A DNA stretch of 64,000 bases from Arcuatula senhousia. Taxonomy: Eukaryota; Mollusca; Bivalvia; Mytilida; Mytilidae. Each line of letters opens with the position of its first letter. The stretch's first letter is position 1. The notes below the pieces were generated by a model, which did no database searches, had not been told where the DNA came from, and saw nothing but the letters and a program-made list of their open reading frames with translations. This document shows positions 36,001-47,399 of this stretch, piece after piece. A program made the translations under genes and the position numbers. The stretch lies in assembly GCA_963971305.1 (NCBI GenBank), contig OZ020314.1, forward strand, positions 806,001 through 870,000. Reading direction: 5' to 3'.

Positions 36001-39000
36001 CAGATTCATTGTTAATATTCTGGTGTATATGTGTAAACAGTTTCATGTTAATATTCTGGTGTATATGTGTAAACAGTTTCATGTTGATATTCTGGTGCAT
36101 ATGTGTAAACAGTTTCATGTCGATATTATGGTGTATATATGATAACAGTTTCATGCTGTTACTATGGTGTATATATGATAACAGTTTCATGTTGATATTC
36201 TGGTGTATATGTGTAAACACTTTCTCATGCTGATATTCTGGTGAATATGTGTGTAAACAGATTCATGCTGATATTCTGGTGTATATGTGTAAACAGATTC
36301 ATGTTGATATTCGGGTGTATATATGATAACAGTTTCATGTTGATATTCTAGTGTATATGTGTAAACAGATTCATTGTTAATATTCTGGTGTATATGTGTA
36401 AACAGTTTCATGTTAATATTCTGGTGTATATGTGTAAACAGTTTCATGTTGATATTCTGGTGCATATGTGTAAACAGTTTCATGTTGATATTATGGTGTA
36501 TATATGATAACAGTTTCATGTTGTTACTATGGTGTATATGTGTAAACACTTTCTCATGCTGATATTCTGGTGAATATGTGTGTAAACAGATTCATGCTGA
36601 TATTCTGGTGTATATGTGTGAAAAGTTTCATGTTGATATTCTGGTGTATATATGTAAACAGTTTCAGGTTGATATTCTGGTGTATATGTGTAAACAGTTT
36701 CATGTTGATATTCTGGTGTATATGTGTGAAAAGTTTCATGTTGATATTCTGGTGTATATGTGTGAAAAGTTTCATGTTGATATTCTGGTGTATATATGTA
36801 AACAGTTTCAGGTTGATATTCTGGTGTATATGTGTAAACAGTTTCATGTTGATATTCTGGTGTATATGTGTTAACAGTTTCATGTTGATATTCTAGTGTA
36901 TATGTGTAAACAGATTCATGTTGATATTCTGGTGTATATGTGTAAACAGTTTCATGTTGATATTCTGGTGTATATGTGTGAAAAGTTTCATGCTGATATT
37001 CTGGTGTATATATGTAAACAGTTTCATGTTGATATTCTGGTGTATATGTGTAAACAGTTTCATGTTGATATTCTGGTGTATATGTGTGAAAAGTTTCATG
37101 TTGATATTCGGGTGTATATATGTAAACAGATTCATGTTGATATTCTGGTGCATATGTGTAAACAGTTTCATGTTGATATTATGGTGTATATGTGTGAAAA
37201 GTTTCATGTTGATATTCTGGTGTATATGTGTAAACAGTTTCATGCTGATATTCTGGTGTATATGTGTAAACAGATTCATGTTGATATTCTGGTGTATATG
37301 TGTGAAAAGTTTCATGTTGATATTCTGGTGTATATGTGTAAACAGTTTCATGTTGATATTCTGGTGAATATGTGTGTAAACAATTTCACATTGATAATCT
37401 GGTGTATATGTGTTAACAGTTTCATGTTGATATTATGGTGTACATATGTAAACAGTTTCATGTTGATATTCTGGTGTATATGTGTAAACAGATTCATTGT
37501 TGATATTCGGGTGTATATATGATAACAGTTTCATGTTGATATTCTGGTGTATATGTGTAAACAGTGTTATGTTGATATTCTGGTATATATGTGTAAACAG
37601 TTTCTCATGCTGATATTCTGATGTATATGTGTAAACAGTTTCATGCTCATATTCTGGTGCATATGTGTAAACAGTTTCATGTTGATATTCTGGTGTATAT
37701 GTGTAAACAGTTTCATGTTGATATTCTGGTGTATATGTGTAAACAGTTTCTCATGCTGATATTCTGGTGTATATGTGTAAACAGATTCATGTTGATATTC
37801 TGGTGTATATGTGTAAACAGTTTCATGTTGATATTATGGTGTATATGTGTGAAAAGTTTCATGTTGATATTCTGGTGTATATGTGTAAACAGTTTCATGT
37901 TGATATTCTGGTGTATATGTGTAAACAGTTTCTCATGCTGATATTCTGGTGTATATGTGTAAACAGATTCATGCTGATATTCTGGTGTATATGTGTAAAC
38001 AGTTTCATGTTGATATTATGGTGTATATGTGTGAAAAGTTTCATGTTGATATTCTGGTGTATATGTGTAAACAGTTTCATGTTGATATTCTGGTGTATAT
38101 ATGATAACAGTTTCATGCTGATATTCTGGTGTATATGTGTAAACAGATTCATGTTGATATTATGGTGTATATATGATAACAGTTTCATGCTGTTACTATG
38201 GTGTATATGTGTGAAAAGTTTCATGTTGATATTCTGGTGTATATATGTAAACAGTTTCAGGTTGATATTCTGGTGTATATGTGTAAACAGTTTCATGTTG
38301 ATATTCTGGTGTATATGTGTAAACAGTTTCATGTTGATATTCTGGTGTATATGTGTGAAAAGTTTCATGTTGATATTCTGGTGTATATGTGTAAACAGTT
38401 TCATGTTGATATTCTGGTGAATATGTGTGTAAACAATTTCACATTGATATTCTGGTGTATATGTGTTAACAGTTTCATGTTGATATTCTGGTGTATATAT
38501 GATAACAGTTTCATGTTGATATTCTGGTGTATATGTGTAAACAGTTTCATGCTGATATTCTGATGTATATGTGTAAACAGTTTCATGCTCATATTCTGGT
38601 GCATATGTGTAAACAGTTTCATGTTGATATTCTGGTGTTTATGTGTGTAAACAGTTTCATGTTGATATTCTGGTGTATATGTGTAAACAGTTTCATGTTG
38701 ATATTCTGGTGTATATGTGTAAACAGTTTCATGTTGATATTCTGGTGTATATGTGTAAACAGTTTCATGTTGATATTCTGGTGTATATGTGTAAACAGAT
38801 TCATTGTTGATATTCGGGTGTATATGTGTAAACAGTTTCATGCTGATATTCTGGTGTATATGTGTAAACAGATTCATTGTTGATATTCGGGTGTATATGT
38901 GTTAACAGTTTCATGTTGATATTCTAGTGTATATGTGTAAACAGATTCATTGTTGATATTCTGGTGTATATATGTAAACAGTTTCAGGTTGATATTCTGG

Positions 39001-42000
39001 TGTATATGTGTAAACAGTGTTATGTTGATATTCGGGTGTATATATGTAAACAGTTTCATGTTGATATTCTGGTGTATATGTGTAAACAGTTTCATGTTGA
39101 TATTCTGGTGTTTATGTGTGTAAACAGTTTCATGTTGATATTCTGGTGAATATGTGTGTAAACAATTTCACATTGATATTCTGGTGTATATGTGTAAACA
39201 GTGTTATGTTGATATTCGGGTGTATATATGTAAACAGTTTCATGTTGATATTATGGTGTATATGTGTAAACTGTTTCATGTTGATATTCTGGTGTATATG
39301 TGTAAACAGTTTCATGTTGATATAATGGTGTATATGTGTAAACAGTTTCATGTTGATATTCTGGTGTATATGTGTAAACAGATTCATTGTTGATATTCTG
39401 GTGAATATGTGTGTAAACAGATTCATGCTGATATTCTGGTGTATATGTGTAAACAGATTCATGTTGATATTCTGGTGTATATATGATAACAGTTTCATGT
39501 TGATATTCTAGTGTATATGTGTAAACAGATTCATTGTTAATATTCTGGTGTATATGTGTAAACAGTTTCATGTTAATATTCTGGTGTATATGTGTAAACA
39601 GTTTCATGTTGATATTCTGGTGCATATGTGTAAACAGTTTCATGTTGATATTATGGTGTATATATGATAACAGTTTCATGCTGTTACTATGGTGTATATA
39701 TGATAACAGTTTCATGTTGATATTCTGGTGTATATGTGTAAACACTTTCTCATGCTGATATTCTGGTGAATATGTGTGTAAACAGATTCATGCTGATATT
39801 CTGGTGTATATGTGTAAACAGATTCATGTTGATATTCGGGTGTATATATGATAACAGTTTCATGTTGATATTCTAGTGTATATGTGTAAACAGATTCATT
39901 GTTAATATTCTGGTGTATATGTGTAAACAGTTTCATGTTAATATTCTGGTGTATATGTGTAAACAGTTTCATGTTGATATTCTGGTGCATATGTGTAAAC
40001 AGTTTCATGTTGATATTATGGTGTATATATGATAACAGTTTCATGCTGTTACTATGGTGTATATGTGTAAACACTTTCTCATGCTGATATTCTGGTGAAT
40101 ATGTGTGTAAACAGATTCATGCTGATATTCTGGTGTATATGTGTGAAAAGTTTCATGTTGATATTCTGGTGTATATATGTAAACAGTTTCAGGTTGATAT
40201 TCTGGTGTATATGTGTAAACAGTTTCATGTTGATATTCTGGTGTATATGTGTGAAAAGTTTCATGTTGATATTCTGGTGTATATGTGTGAAAAGTTTCAT
40301 GTTGATATTCTGGTGTATATATGTAAACAGTTTCAGGTTGATATTCTGGTGTATATGTGTAAACAGTTTCATGTTGATATTCTGGTGTATATGTGTTAAC
40401 AGTTTCATGTTGATATTCTAGTGTATATGTGTTAACAGATTCATGTTGATATTCTGGTGTATATGTGTAAACAGTTTCATGTTGATATTCTGGTGTATAT
40501 GTGTGAAAAGTTTCATGCTGATATTCTGGTGTATATATGTAAACAGTTTCATGTTGATATTCTGGTGTATATGTGTAAACAGTTTCATGTTGATATTCTG
40601 GTGTATATGTGTGAAAAGTTTCATGTTGATATTCGGGTGTATATATGTAAACAGATTCATGTTGATATTCTGGTGCATATGTGTAAACAGTTTCATGTTG
40701 ATATTATGGTGTATATGTGTGAAAAGTTTCATGTTGATATTCTGGTGTATATGTGTAAACAGTTTCATGCTGATATTCTGGTGTATATGTGTAAACAGAT
40801 TCATGTTGATATTCTGGTGTATATGTGTGAAAAGTTTCATGTTGATATTCTGGTGTATATGTGTAAACAGATTCATGTTGATATTCTGGTGTTTATGTGT
40901 GTAAACAGTTTCATGTTGATATTCTGGTGAATATGTGTGTAAACAATTTCACATTGATATTCTGGTGTATATGTGTAAACAGTTTCATGTTGATATTCTG
41001 GTGAATATGTGTGTAAACAATTTCACATTGATATTCACGTGTATATGTGTGAAAAGTTTCATGTTGATATTCTGGTGTATATGTGTGAAAAGTTTCATGT
41101 TGATATTCTGGTGTATATATGTAAACAGATTCATGTTGATATTCTGGTGTATATGTGTAAACAGTTTCATGTTGATCTTCTGGTGTATATGTGTGAAAAG
41201 TTTCATGCTGATATTCTGGTGTATATATGTAAACAGTTTCATGTTGATATTCTGGTGTATATGTGTAAACAGTTTCATGTTGATATTCTGGTGTATATGT
41301 GTGAAAAGTTTCATGTTGATATTCGGGTGTATATATGTAAACAGATTCATGTTGATATTCTGGTGCACATGTGTAAACAGTTTCATGTTGATATTATGGT
41401 GTATATGTGTGAAAAGTTTTATGTTGATATTCTGGTGTATATGTGTAAACAGTTTCATGCTGATATTCTGGTGTATATGTGTAAACAGATTCATGTTGAT
41501 ATTCTGGTGTATATGTGTGAAAAGTTTCATGTTGATATTCTGGTGTATATGTGTAAACAGATTCATGTTGATATTCTGGTGTTTATGTGTGTAAACAGTT
41601 TCATGTTGATATTCTGGTGAATATGTGTGTAAACAATTTCACATTGATATTCTGGTGTATATGTGTGAACAGTTTCATGTTGATATTCTGGTGAATATGT
41701 GTGTAAACAATTTCACATTGATATTCTGGTGTATATGTGTTAACAGTTTCATGTTGATATTATGGTGTACATGTGTAAACAGTTTCATGTTGATATTCTG
41801 GTGTATATGTGTAAACAGATTCATTGTTGATATTCAGGTGTATATATGATAACAGTTTCATGTTGATATTCTGGTGTATATGTGTAAACAGTGTTATGTT
41901 GATATTCTGGTGTATATGTGTAAACAGTTTCTCATGCTGATATTCTGATGTATATGTGTAAACAGTTTCATGCTCATATTCTGGTGCATATGTGTAAACA

Positions 42001-45000
42001 GTTTCATGTTGATATTCTGGTGTATATGTGTAAACAGTTTCATGTTGATATTCTGGTGTATATGTGTAAACAGTTTCTCATGCTGATATTCTGGTGTATA
42101 TGTGTAAACAGATTCATGCTAATATTCTGGTGTATATGTGTAAACAGTTTCATGTTGATATTATGGTGTATATGTGTGAAAAGTTTCATGTTGATATTCT
42201 GGTGTATATGTGTAAACAGTTTCATGTTGATATTCTGGTGTATATGTGTAAACAGTTTCTCATGCTGATTTTCTGGTGTATATGTGTAAACAGATTCATG
42301 CTGATATTCTGGTGTATATGTGTAAACAGTTTCATGTTGATATTATGGTGTATATGTGTGAAAAGTTTCATGTTGATATTCTGGTGTATATGTGTAAACA
42401 GTTTCATGTTGATATTCTGGTGTATATATGATAACAGTTTCATGCTGATATTCTGGTGTATATGTGTAAACAGATTCATGTTGATATTATGGTGTATATA
42501 TGATAACAGTTTCATGCTGTTACTATGGTGTATATGTGTGAAAAGTTTCATGTTGATATTCTGGTGTATATATGTAAACAGTTTCAGGTTGATATTCTGG
42601 TGTATATGTGTAAACAGTTTCATGTTGATATTCTGGTGTATATGTGTAAACAGTTTCATGTTGATATTCTGGTGTATATGTGTGAAAAGTTTCATGTTGA
42701 TATTTTGGTGTATATGTGTAAACAGTTTCATGTTGATATTCTGGTGAATATGTGTGTAAACAATTTCACATTGATATTCTGGTGTATATGTGTTAACAGT
42801 TTCATGTTGATATTCTGGTGTATATATGATAACAGTTTCATGTTGATATTCTGGTGTATATGTGTAAACAGTTTCATGCTGATATTCTGATGTATATGTG
42901 TAAACAGTTTCATGCTCATATTCTGGTGCATATGTGTAAACAGTTTCATGTTGATATTCTGGTGTTTATGTGTGTAAACAGTTTCATGTTGATATTCTGG
43001 TGTATATGTGTAAACAGTTTCATGTTGATATTCTGGTGTATATGTGTAAATAGTTTCATGTTGATATTCTGGTGTATATGTGTAAACAGATTCATTGTTG
43101 ATATTCGGGTGTATATGTGTAAACAGTTTCATGCTGATATTCTGGTGTATATGTGTAAACAGATTCATTGTTGATATTCGGGTGTATATGTGTTAACAGT
43201 TTCATGTTGATATTCTAGTGTATATGTGTAAACAGATTCATTGTTGATATTCTGGTGTATATGTGTAAACAGTTTCATGTTGATATTCTGATGTATATGT
43301 GTAAACAGTTTCATGCTGATATTCTGGTGAATATGTGTGTAAACAATTTCACATTGATATTCTGGTGTATATGTGTAAACAGTTTCATGTTGATATTCTG
43401 GTGTATATGTGTGAAAAGTTTCATGTTGATATTCTGGTGTATATGTGTAAACAGTTTCATGTTGATATTCTGGTGTTTATGTGTGTAAACAGTTTCATGT
43501 TGATATTCTGGTGTATATGTGTGAAAAGTTTCATGTTGATATTCTGGTGTATATGTGTAAACAGTTTCATGTTGATATTCTGGTGTATATGTGTGAAAAG
43601 TTTCATGTTGATATTCTGGTGTATATGTGTAAACAGTTTCATGTTGATATTCTGGTGTATATGTGTAAACAGTTTCATGTTGATATTCTGGTGTATATGT
43701 GTGAAAAGTTTCATGTTGATATTCTGGTGTATATGTGTAAACAGTTTCATGTTGATATTCTGGTGTTTATGTGTGTAAACAGTTTCATGTTGATATTCTG
43801 GTGAATATGTGTGTAAACAGATTCATGTTGATATTCTGGTGTTTATGTGTGTAAACAATTTCACATTGATATTCTGGTGTATATGTGTAAACAGTTTCAT
43901 GTTGATATTCTGGTGTATATGTGTAAACAGTTTCATGTTGATATTCTGGTGTATACGTGCAAACAGTTTCATATTGATATGATACTTCTCTCATGGAAAA
44001 ATAACTTAAACATTCATGTATAGATAAACTCAAGTATTACACCTCCAATTTTTATCAATCAGCCATGAAGTAAATGAGACAGGTGCAATTTTATGATGAT
44101 TTTTTTCCTTGTTCATATCCTGATAAATGTGTGTATACAGTTTCATTATGGCACCACACTTCCTTCATTGTAAAGTAAGGATTAGCCCCAACCCTAATTC
44201 TAACCCTAATCCTAAGGACTGCGAGACACAACTGCAAAAAAGTTGTACCATGGACCTTGAATGCCCAATATGTATATTAAATTGGTTTGGACACATGAAG
44301 CCCGTGGTGGATTCACAATATCTTTTAACAAATACATTCTTTGGCGGACATTTAATGCAGTGTTTCTCCAATGATTTTTTTTTTCACAACTAGGTAAGAA
44401 GTGGACAACTTTGACAAAAATTCAAAAAATATAGTTTTAAAATCGAAAACTGAACTAAATATTGTTTTCTTTTAAGGTAAGCTCATAAATAGCCTAAATA
44501 CTACCTGGAAAAAGGACATTTAGTTGTTGTTGGTAGCATCTCCATTTTCCTCTTAAATTACTCTCATAGGTTCTTAAATGATGATGAAGGTCAACTGGAG
44601 TAACCTTTCTATCAAAGAAACTACGGACAGAATCAGTGGCCAAGTTCTGACATAGAAGGTAAAAACGTAGAAAGTTGGTCTCCTCAGGTGATATTGGATC
44701 AAATGAACCTACAAAATGAAAATCAGATGGTATGACAGCATAACTGTTCAATGTATAATAACATGAAATTCCAAGTCAACATGACATTAATTACAGGTTA
44801 CACTTCTGAGGAGCATATCATCTTTCATATATTGATTTACATCATTTAGTCTAATACTGAGATTATGTTGCTGTATTATTTTTATCAATATGACAATGTG
44901 ATTTTTTAATCATCAATTATAGAGTATCATAGTATCTTTCACGACAATTGTATTAATTAGTTGCCAATCGCTTTGTTATTACTTTGTTTTGTTCTGATCT

Positions 45001-46628
45001 TACACTTTGTATATTGTACTTTTTTGTTGTATGTGGTTAATGTTCATCTGTTTTGCTTGACTTGTAATTATTTTACAATGGACTGAAATTATTGACTTTG
45101 ACTTACAGACATTTGTTATAGTACCTGATGTGTCAGTTCCTACACTAGTGGTTTGGGAGCTACTGATGGCAACATTAGAGACTGCAGGTGGGGGACTGCT
45201 GGTGGCACCACTAGTGACTGCAGATGGAGGACTGCTGGTGGCAACACTAGAGACTGCAGGTGGGGGACTGCTGGTGGCAACACTAGTAACTACAGATGGA
45301 GGACTGCTGGTGGCACCACTAGTGACTGCAGATGGAGGACTGCTGGTGGCAACACTAGTGACTACAGATGGATGACTGCTGGTGGCAACACTAGTGGTTT
45401 GAGAGCTACTGATGGCAACATTAGAGACTGCAGGTTGGGGAGTGCTGGTGGCAACACTAGTGGCTGCAGGTAGGATACTGCTGGTGGCAACACTAGTGAC
45501 TACAGATGGAGGACTGCTGGTGGCAACACTAGTGGTTTGGGAGCTACTGATGGCAACATTAGAGACTGCTGGTTGGGGAGTGCTGGTGGCAACACTAGTG
45601 ACTACAGATGGAGGACTGCTGGTGGCAACACTAGTGGTTTGGGAGCTACTGATGGCAACATTAGAGACTGCAGGTGGGGGAGTGCTGGTGGCAACAATAT
45701 TGGTTTGAGAGCTATTAATTGCAACACTAGTGCCTGCTTGTGTAGAACTGCTGGTGGCAACACTAGTGACTACAGGTGGAAAACTGCTGGTGGCAACACT
45801 AGTGGCTGCGGGTGGGGTACTGCTGGTGGCAACACTAGTGACTACAGGTGGGGTACTGCTGGTGGCAACACAAGTGGCTGCAGGTGGGGTACTGCTGGTG
45901 GCAACACTAGTGACTACAGGTGGGGTACTGCTGGTGGCAACACTAGTGGCTGCAGGTGGGGTACTGCTGGTGGCAACACTAGTGACTACAGGTGGGGTAC
46001 TGCTGGTGGCAACACTAGTGACTACAGGTGGGGTACTGCTGGTGGCAACAATATTGGTTTGAGAGCTATTAATTGCAACACTAGTACCTGCTTGTGTAGA
46101 ACTGCTGGTGGCAACACTAGTGACAACAGGTGGAAAACTGCTGGTGGCAACACTAGTGGCTGCGGGTGGGGTACTGCTGGTGGCAACACTAGTGACTACA
46201 GGTGGAAAACTGCTGGTGGCAACACTAGTGGCTGCGGGTGGGGTACTGCTGGTGGCAACACTAGTGACTACAGGTGGGGTACTGCTGGTGGCAACACTAG
46301 TGGCTGCGGGTGGGGTACTGCTGGTGGCAACACTAGTGACTACAGGTGGGGTACTGCTGGTGGCAACACTAGTGACTACAGGTGGGGTACTGCTGGTGGC
46401 AACAATAGTGGCTGAAGTTGGAAGAGTGCTGGAGGCAACACTTTGTCTAGTGAATACAGATGGAGATTTGCTGGTGGCAACACTAGTGGTGGCTGAAGTT
46501 GGAGGTGTGCTGATGGCAACACTTTTTATGCTGACAACAGGTGGACAACTGCTGGTGGCAACAGTAGTGACTTCATATTGAGACTTTTTCTTGCTTTCCT
46601 TAGCCGTCTTGGATTGAGACTTGCCCAT
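27722..46628 (-). CDS. DZIP3-type HEPN / nSTAND3 NTPase / ankyrin-repeat protein, five-exon gene model
   Basis: Proposed join, 5' to 3' on the minus strand: 46628-45125, 44708-44505, 33955-33717, 31987-31792, 30042-27722. Lengths 1504+204+239+196+2321 give 4,464 nt, 1,487 residues plus stop. Every junction has an AG acceptor and a GT (or, once, GC) donor, and phases agree (1/1, 1/1, 0/0, 1/1). Domain order: MGKSQSK start; Ser/Thr/Pro repeats (about 20-500); HEPN_DZIP3 (about 502-650) with R624-N625-x3-H629; coiled coil (650-714); nSTAND3 NTPase (715-about 1215) with Walker A 755-763 and Walker B 799-805; eight ankyrin repeats (about 1217-1486). Known of the families: HEPN domains are often RNases, STAND NTPases are oligomerising switches, and ankyrins bind protein ligands. 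An intracellular immune or stress sensor, possibly membrane-anchored by myristate, is inferred. The 5' UTR, promoter and poly(A) site were not resolved. The C-terminus may be frameshifted. Confidence 0.82.
30515..30870. repeat. Dispersed-repeat tail with three short tandem units (intron 4)
   Basis: Three copies (period about 47-50 bp) of AACAATATTTGACTGCGTAG followed by TTGGTATTTG and poly-T, then repeats of GGTACACCTTT. The tail style resembles that at 14400-14465 and 31560-31610. Confidence 0.6.
31205..31610 (+). pseudogene. Decayed RT 3' fragment inside intron 4
   Basis: On the plus strand the frame KLLTQGYVAPRLLSLLKKF, then a stop, GRHHILVDRYRISISQMSAD, matches the 3' coding end at 13828-14181. 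The shared 3' tail follows (GTGCTATAAC...GGAGCACC...GAGTTCGC). It is antisense to the host gene. Confidence 0.65.
31646..31800. repeat. 67-bp tandem copies of the exon 4 end plus donor
   Basis: Equivalent donor sites lie at 31790, 31723 and 31656, exactly 67 bp apart. Each unit is 51 bp of coding sequence (ARPVPQYIPKHIRG type) plus a 16-bp piece starting GTAAGA and ending TAG. The third copy is degenerate (GC instead of GT). Confidence 0.85.
31792..31987 (-). CDS. Exon 4: coiled-coil linker between HEPN and NTPase
   Basis: Acceptor TTAATGCAG|GCAATT, donor ATCAGAG|GTAAGAAC. It starts phase 0 and ends phase 1, matching exons 3 and 5. It encodes AIQRLSGGSLTTEVNDLEHK and then a heptad-like charged helix (RSQMVVDILQFRKELKDQKA), ending ARPVPQHILKHIRG/D. 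The linker length and the following GQITQLDTWE entry fit other HEPN-nSTAND3 proteins. The exon's last 51 bp plus 16 bp of intron are tandemly copied downstream. Confidence 0.72.
32000..32980. other. Intron 3 unique-looking sequence
   Basis: AT-rich; no open frame, RNA gene or inverted-repeat element recognised. Confidence 0.5.
32981..33716. repeat. 60-bp tandem array copied from the end of exon 3
   Basis: About 12 copies of a 60-bp unit corresponding to the last 60 bp around WAELSQ plus the GC donor of exon 3. Sixty bp is 20 codons and most units stay open on the minus strand (TDSDYQMKWTELSRASSFIT). Units at 33181 and 33301 carry TGA from an A-to-G-type change in the SQ codon region. Confidence 0.93.
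33717..33955 (-). CDS. Exon 3: C-terminal half of the DZIP3-type HEPN domain with R-N-x3-H motif
   Basis: Acceptor TATTGTAG|ATGTA; the GAT codon split with exon 2 gives DVPRLPQSTNFDF, continuing the HEPN fold (LLYKLIRN, then the conserved GW turn in AQGWG). RKFRNFLAH carries the R-N-x-x-x-H signature of potentially catalytic HEPN RNases. The exon closes WAELSQ at CAG|GCAAGT, a strong GC-type donor, phase 0, which joins in frame to AIQRLSGG of exon 4. Immediately downstream the last 60 bp plus donor are repeated about 12 times inside the intron. The frame stays open through the first seven copies (to 33303), so read-through forms with 20-residue additions are conceivable. Confidence 0.75.
34158..43981. 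repeat. 9.8-kb 36-bp minisatellite with higher-order structure
   Basis: About 270 tandem copies of a 36-bp unit (core GTTGATATTCTGGTGTATAT then GTGTAAACAGTTTCAT). Variants: GTGTGAAAAG, GATAACAG, TTAACAG, +1 (TTCATTG) and +2 (GTGTGTAAACA) units. Longer blocks are themselves duplicated: 36187-37351 recurs 3,525 bp downstream, 37621-38404 recurs 4,327 bp downstream, and 40443-40904 recurs about 690 bp downstream. Because 36 is a multiple of 3, long open frames appear on both strands; they are not genes. Confidence 0.97.
44165..44395. repeat. Dispersed repeat family E (copy in intron 2)
   Basis: The segment around TGGACACATGAAGCCCGTGG matches 47160-47345 (TGGACACATGCAGCCCATGG) in the same orientation over about 150 bp, with scattered differences. 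It includes a short CCCTAA-like stretch at 44188-44215. Confidence 0.6.
44505..44708 (-). CDS. Exon 2: N-terminal half of the DZIP3-type HEPN domain
   Basis: Acceptor TTTTGTAG|GTTCA and donor TTCCAG|GTAGT; phase 1 at both ends. The encoded SFDPISPEETNFLRFYLLCQ stretch, followed by a charged helix and ending QQLNVLFPG/D, matches the opening of HEPN_DZIP3 domains, which typically read EETN-LRL...LFP. These are family features recalled, not searched. It is followed by the 10.5-kb intron 2, almost all of which is a 36-bp array. Confidence 0.8.
45125..46628 (-). CDS. Exon 1: myristoylation-type start and Ser/Thr/Pro-rich 12-residue repeats
   Basis: The ATG at 46628 opens MGKSQSKTAKESKKKSQ, close to the N-myristoylated start of NCS-1-type calcium sensors (Gly2, Ser6, then a basic cluster). 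The rest is low-complexity: about 40 tandem 12-residue units of the type SVATSSTPPVVT, encoded by 36-bp repeats, with variants SSQTT, SFPPVVT and PPPAVSN. No transmembrane segment or signal peptide is visible. The exon ends phase 1 at a TCAG|GTAC donor. A second donor, GTCT|GTAAGT (exon end 45107), is also phase 1 and would add six residues. The open frame runs on to 45000 without splicing, so taken alone it resembles a mucin-like gene, but the splice phase and the next exon argue that it is the N-terminus of this gene. Confidence 0.75.
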
Positions 46629-46989
46629 GCCAGAACAGATAACAATCCAGTTGAAAATAGAGACCCTGGATACTTTTTTGTGTCAATGGACTGTGAGTGA
46701 TAGAGTATCAGCTGCTTTTGTTGATTCTGTTTTCCTGCTGTTACATGTGTTATCCTAAAAATAGAAATAGCATATCATTTCAAGTATGAAATTTTAGCCA
46801 AACACTGTTTTCTGATCCTCTCTCTTGTTTTAATTTTAGCATTGTCAGGTGAGCTAAAAATGAGATCAGTGACCGGATTTTCTAATTTCATGAATGACCG
46901 TCATGTATATGTTCTTTTTTTAGCCATATGCATGGTGGCCATTTTTTTTTACGAATCAAAATACGAACAATAGTTTTGTACACATCACG
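46629..46989 (-). other. 5' flank / putative 5' UTR of the HEPN-nSTAND3-ANK gene
   Basis: No TATA box or initiator could be called with confidence. A possible 5' UTR acceptor (GTAACAG) lies near 46740. Confidence 0.3.
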
Positions 46990-47345
46990 CCACTAAACAA
47001 CTGTACCAAGTTTGGTTGCAATTGGACTTATGGTGTAGGGGCCATAACTCCTATAAAGAGTCATCTGACATCTTACACCCAATGGAGACTTTTGTAGATT
47101 TCAATAAGCTGAAGGTTTAAGCAAGCAACAGCTTTCTGTATCTGCTATAGTATTTATTTTATAGGCCAATAAAAAGCTTCGCCGAATGCAGCATGATACG
47201 ACTGCAACATGTTGAACCCTGTACATTTTAGGCCCAATATGGATAGTATATTGCTTTGGACACATGCAGCCCATGGTGGACTGACAAAGGATTTTAACAC
47301 ATGCTTCTCTGATGGACTTTCTATCCATGGGCTAAAAATATGAAT
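46990..47345 (+). repeat. Repeat A fragment joined to repeat E
   Basis: GGGGCCATAACTCCTATAAA and GGAGACTTTTGTAGATTTC match family A. From about 47160 the sequence matches the family E segment of intron 2. Confidence 0.6.
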
Positions 47346-47399
47346 TTTCAATTTTGTATTCTACTCTTGAACAATGTTGAAAAGAATAATGTTTGGAGA

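Larger units (their letters stand above)
33956..44504 (-). other. Intron 2 of the HEPN-nSTAND3-ANK gene
   Basis: Defined by the exon 2 donor and exon 3 acceptor. It holds the 36-bp array (34158-43981) and a dispersed repeat (about 44165-44395); no coding exon was recognised within it. Confidence 0.75.

Noticed and set aside
34158..43981. Dozens of long open frames on both strands (FMLIFWCICVN and THIHQNINMKL types) as repeat-protein genes
   Set aside because: They exist only because the 36-bp unit is a multiple of three and lacks stops in several frames; they lie in an intron and have no start context or other sequence.
45130..46581. Plus-strand Gly/Thr/Leu-rich open frames opposite exon 1
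   Set aside because: Mirror frames of the 36-bp coding repeats; no independent support.
45000..46628. Stand-alone mucin-like gene of 542 residues
   Set aside because: The frame passes two good splice donors whose phase matches the HEPN exon downstream; a fused gene explains the data better.
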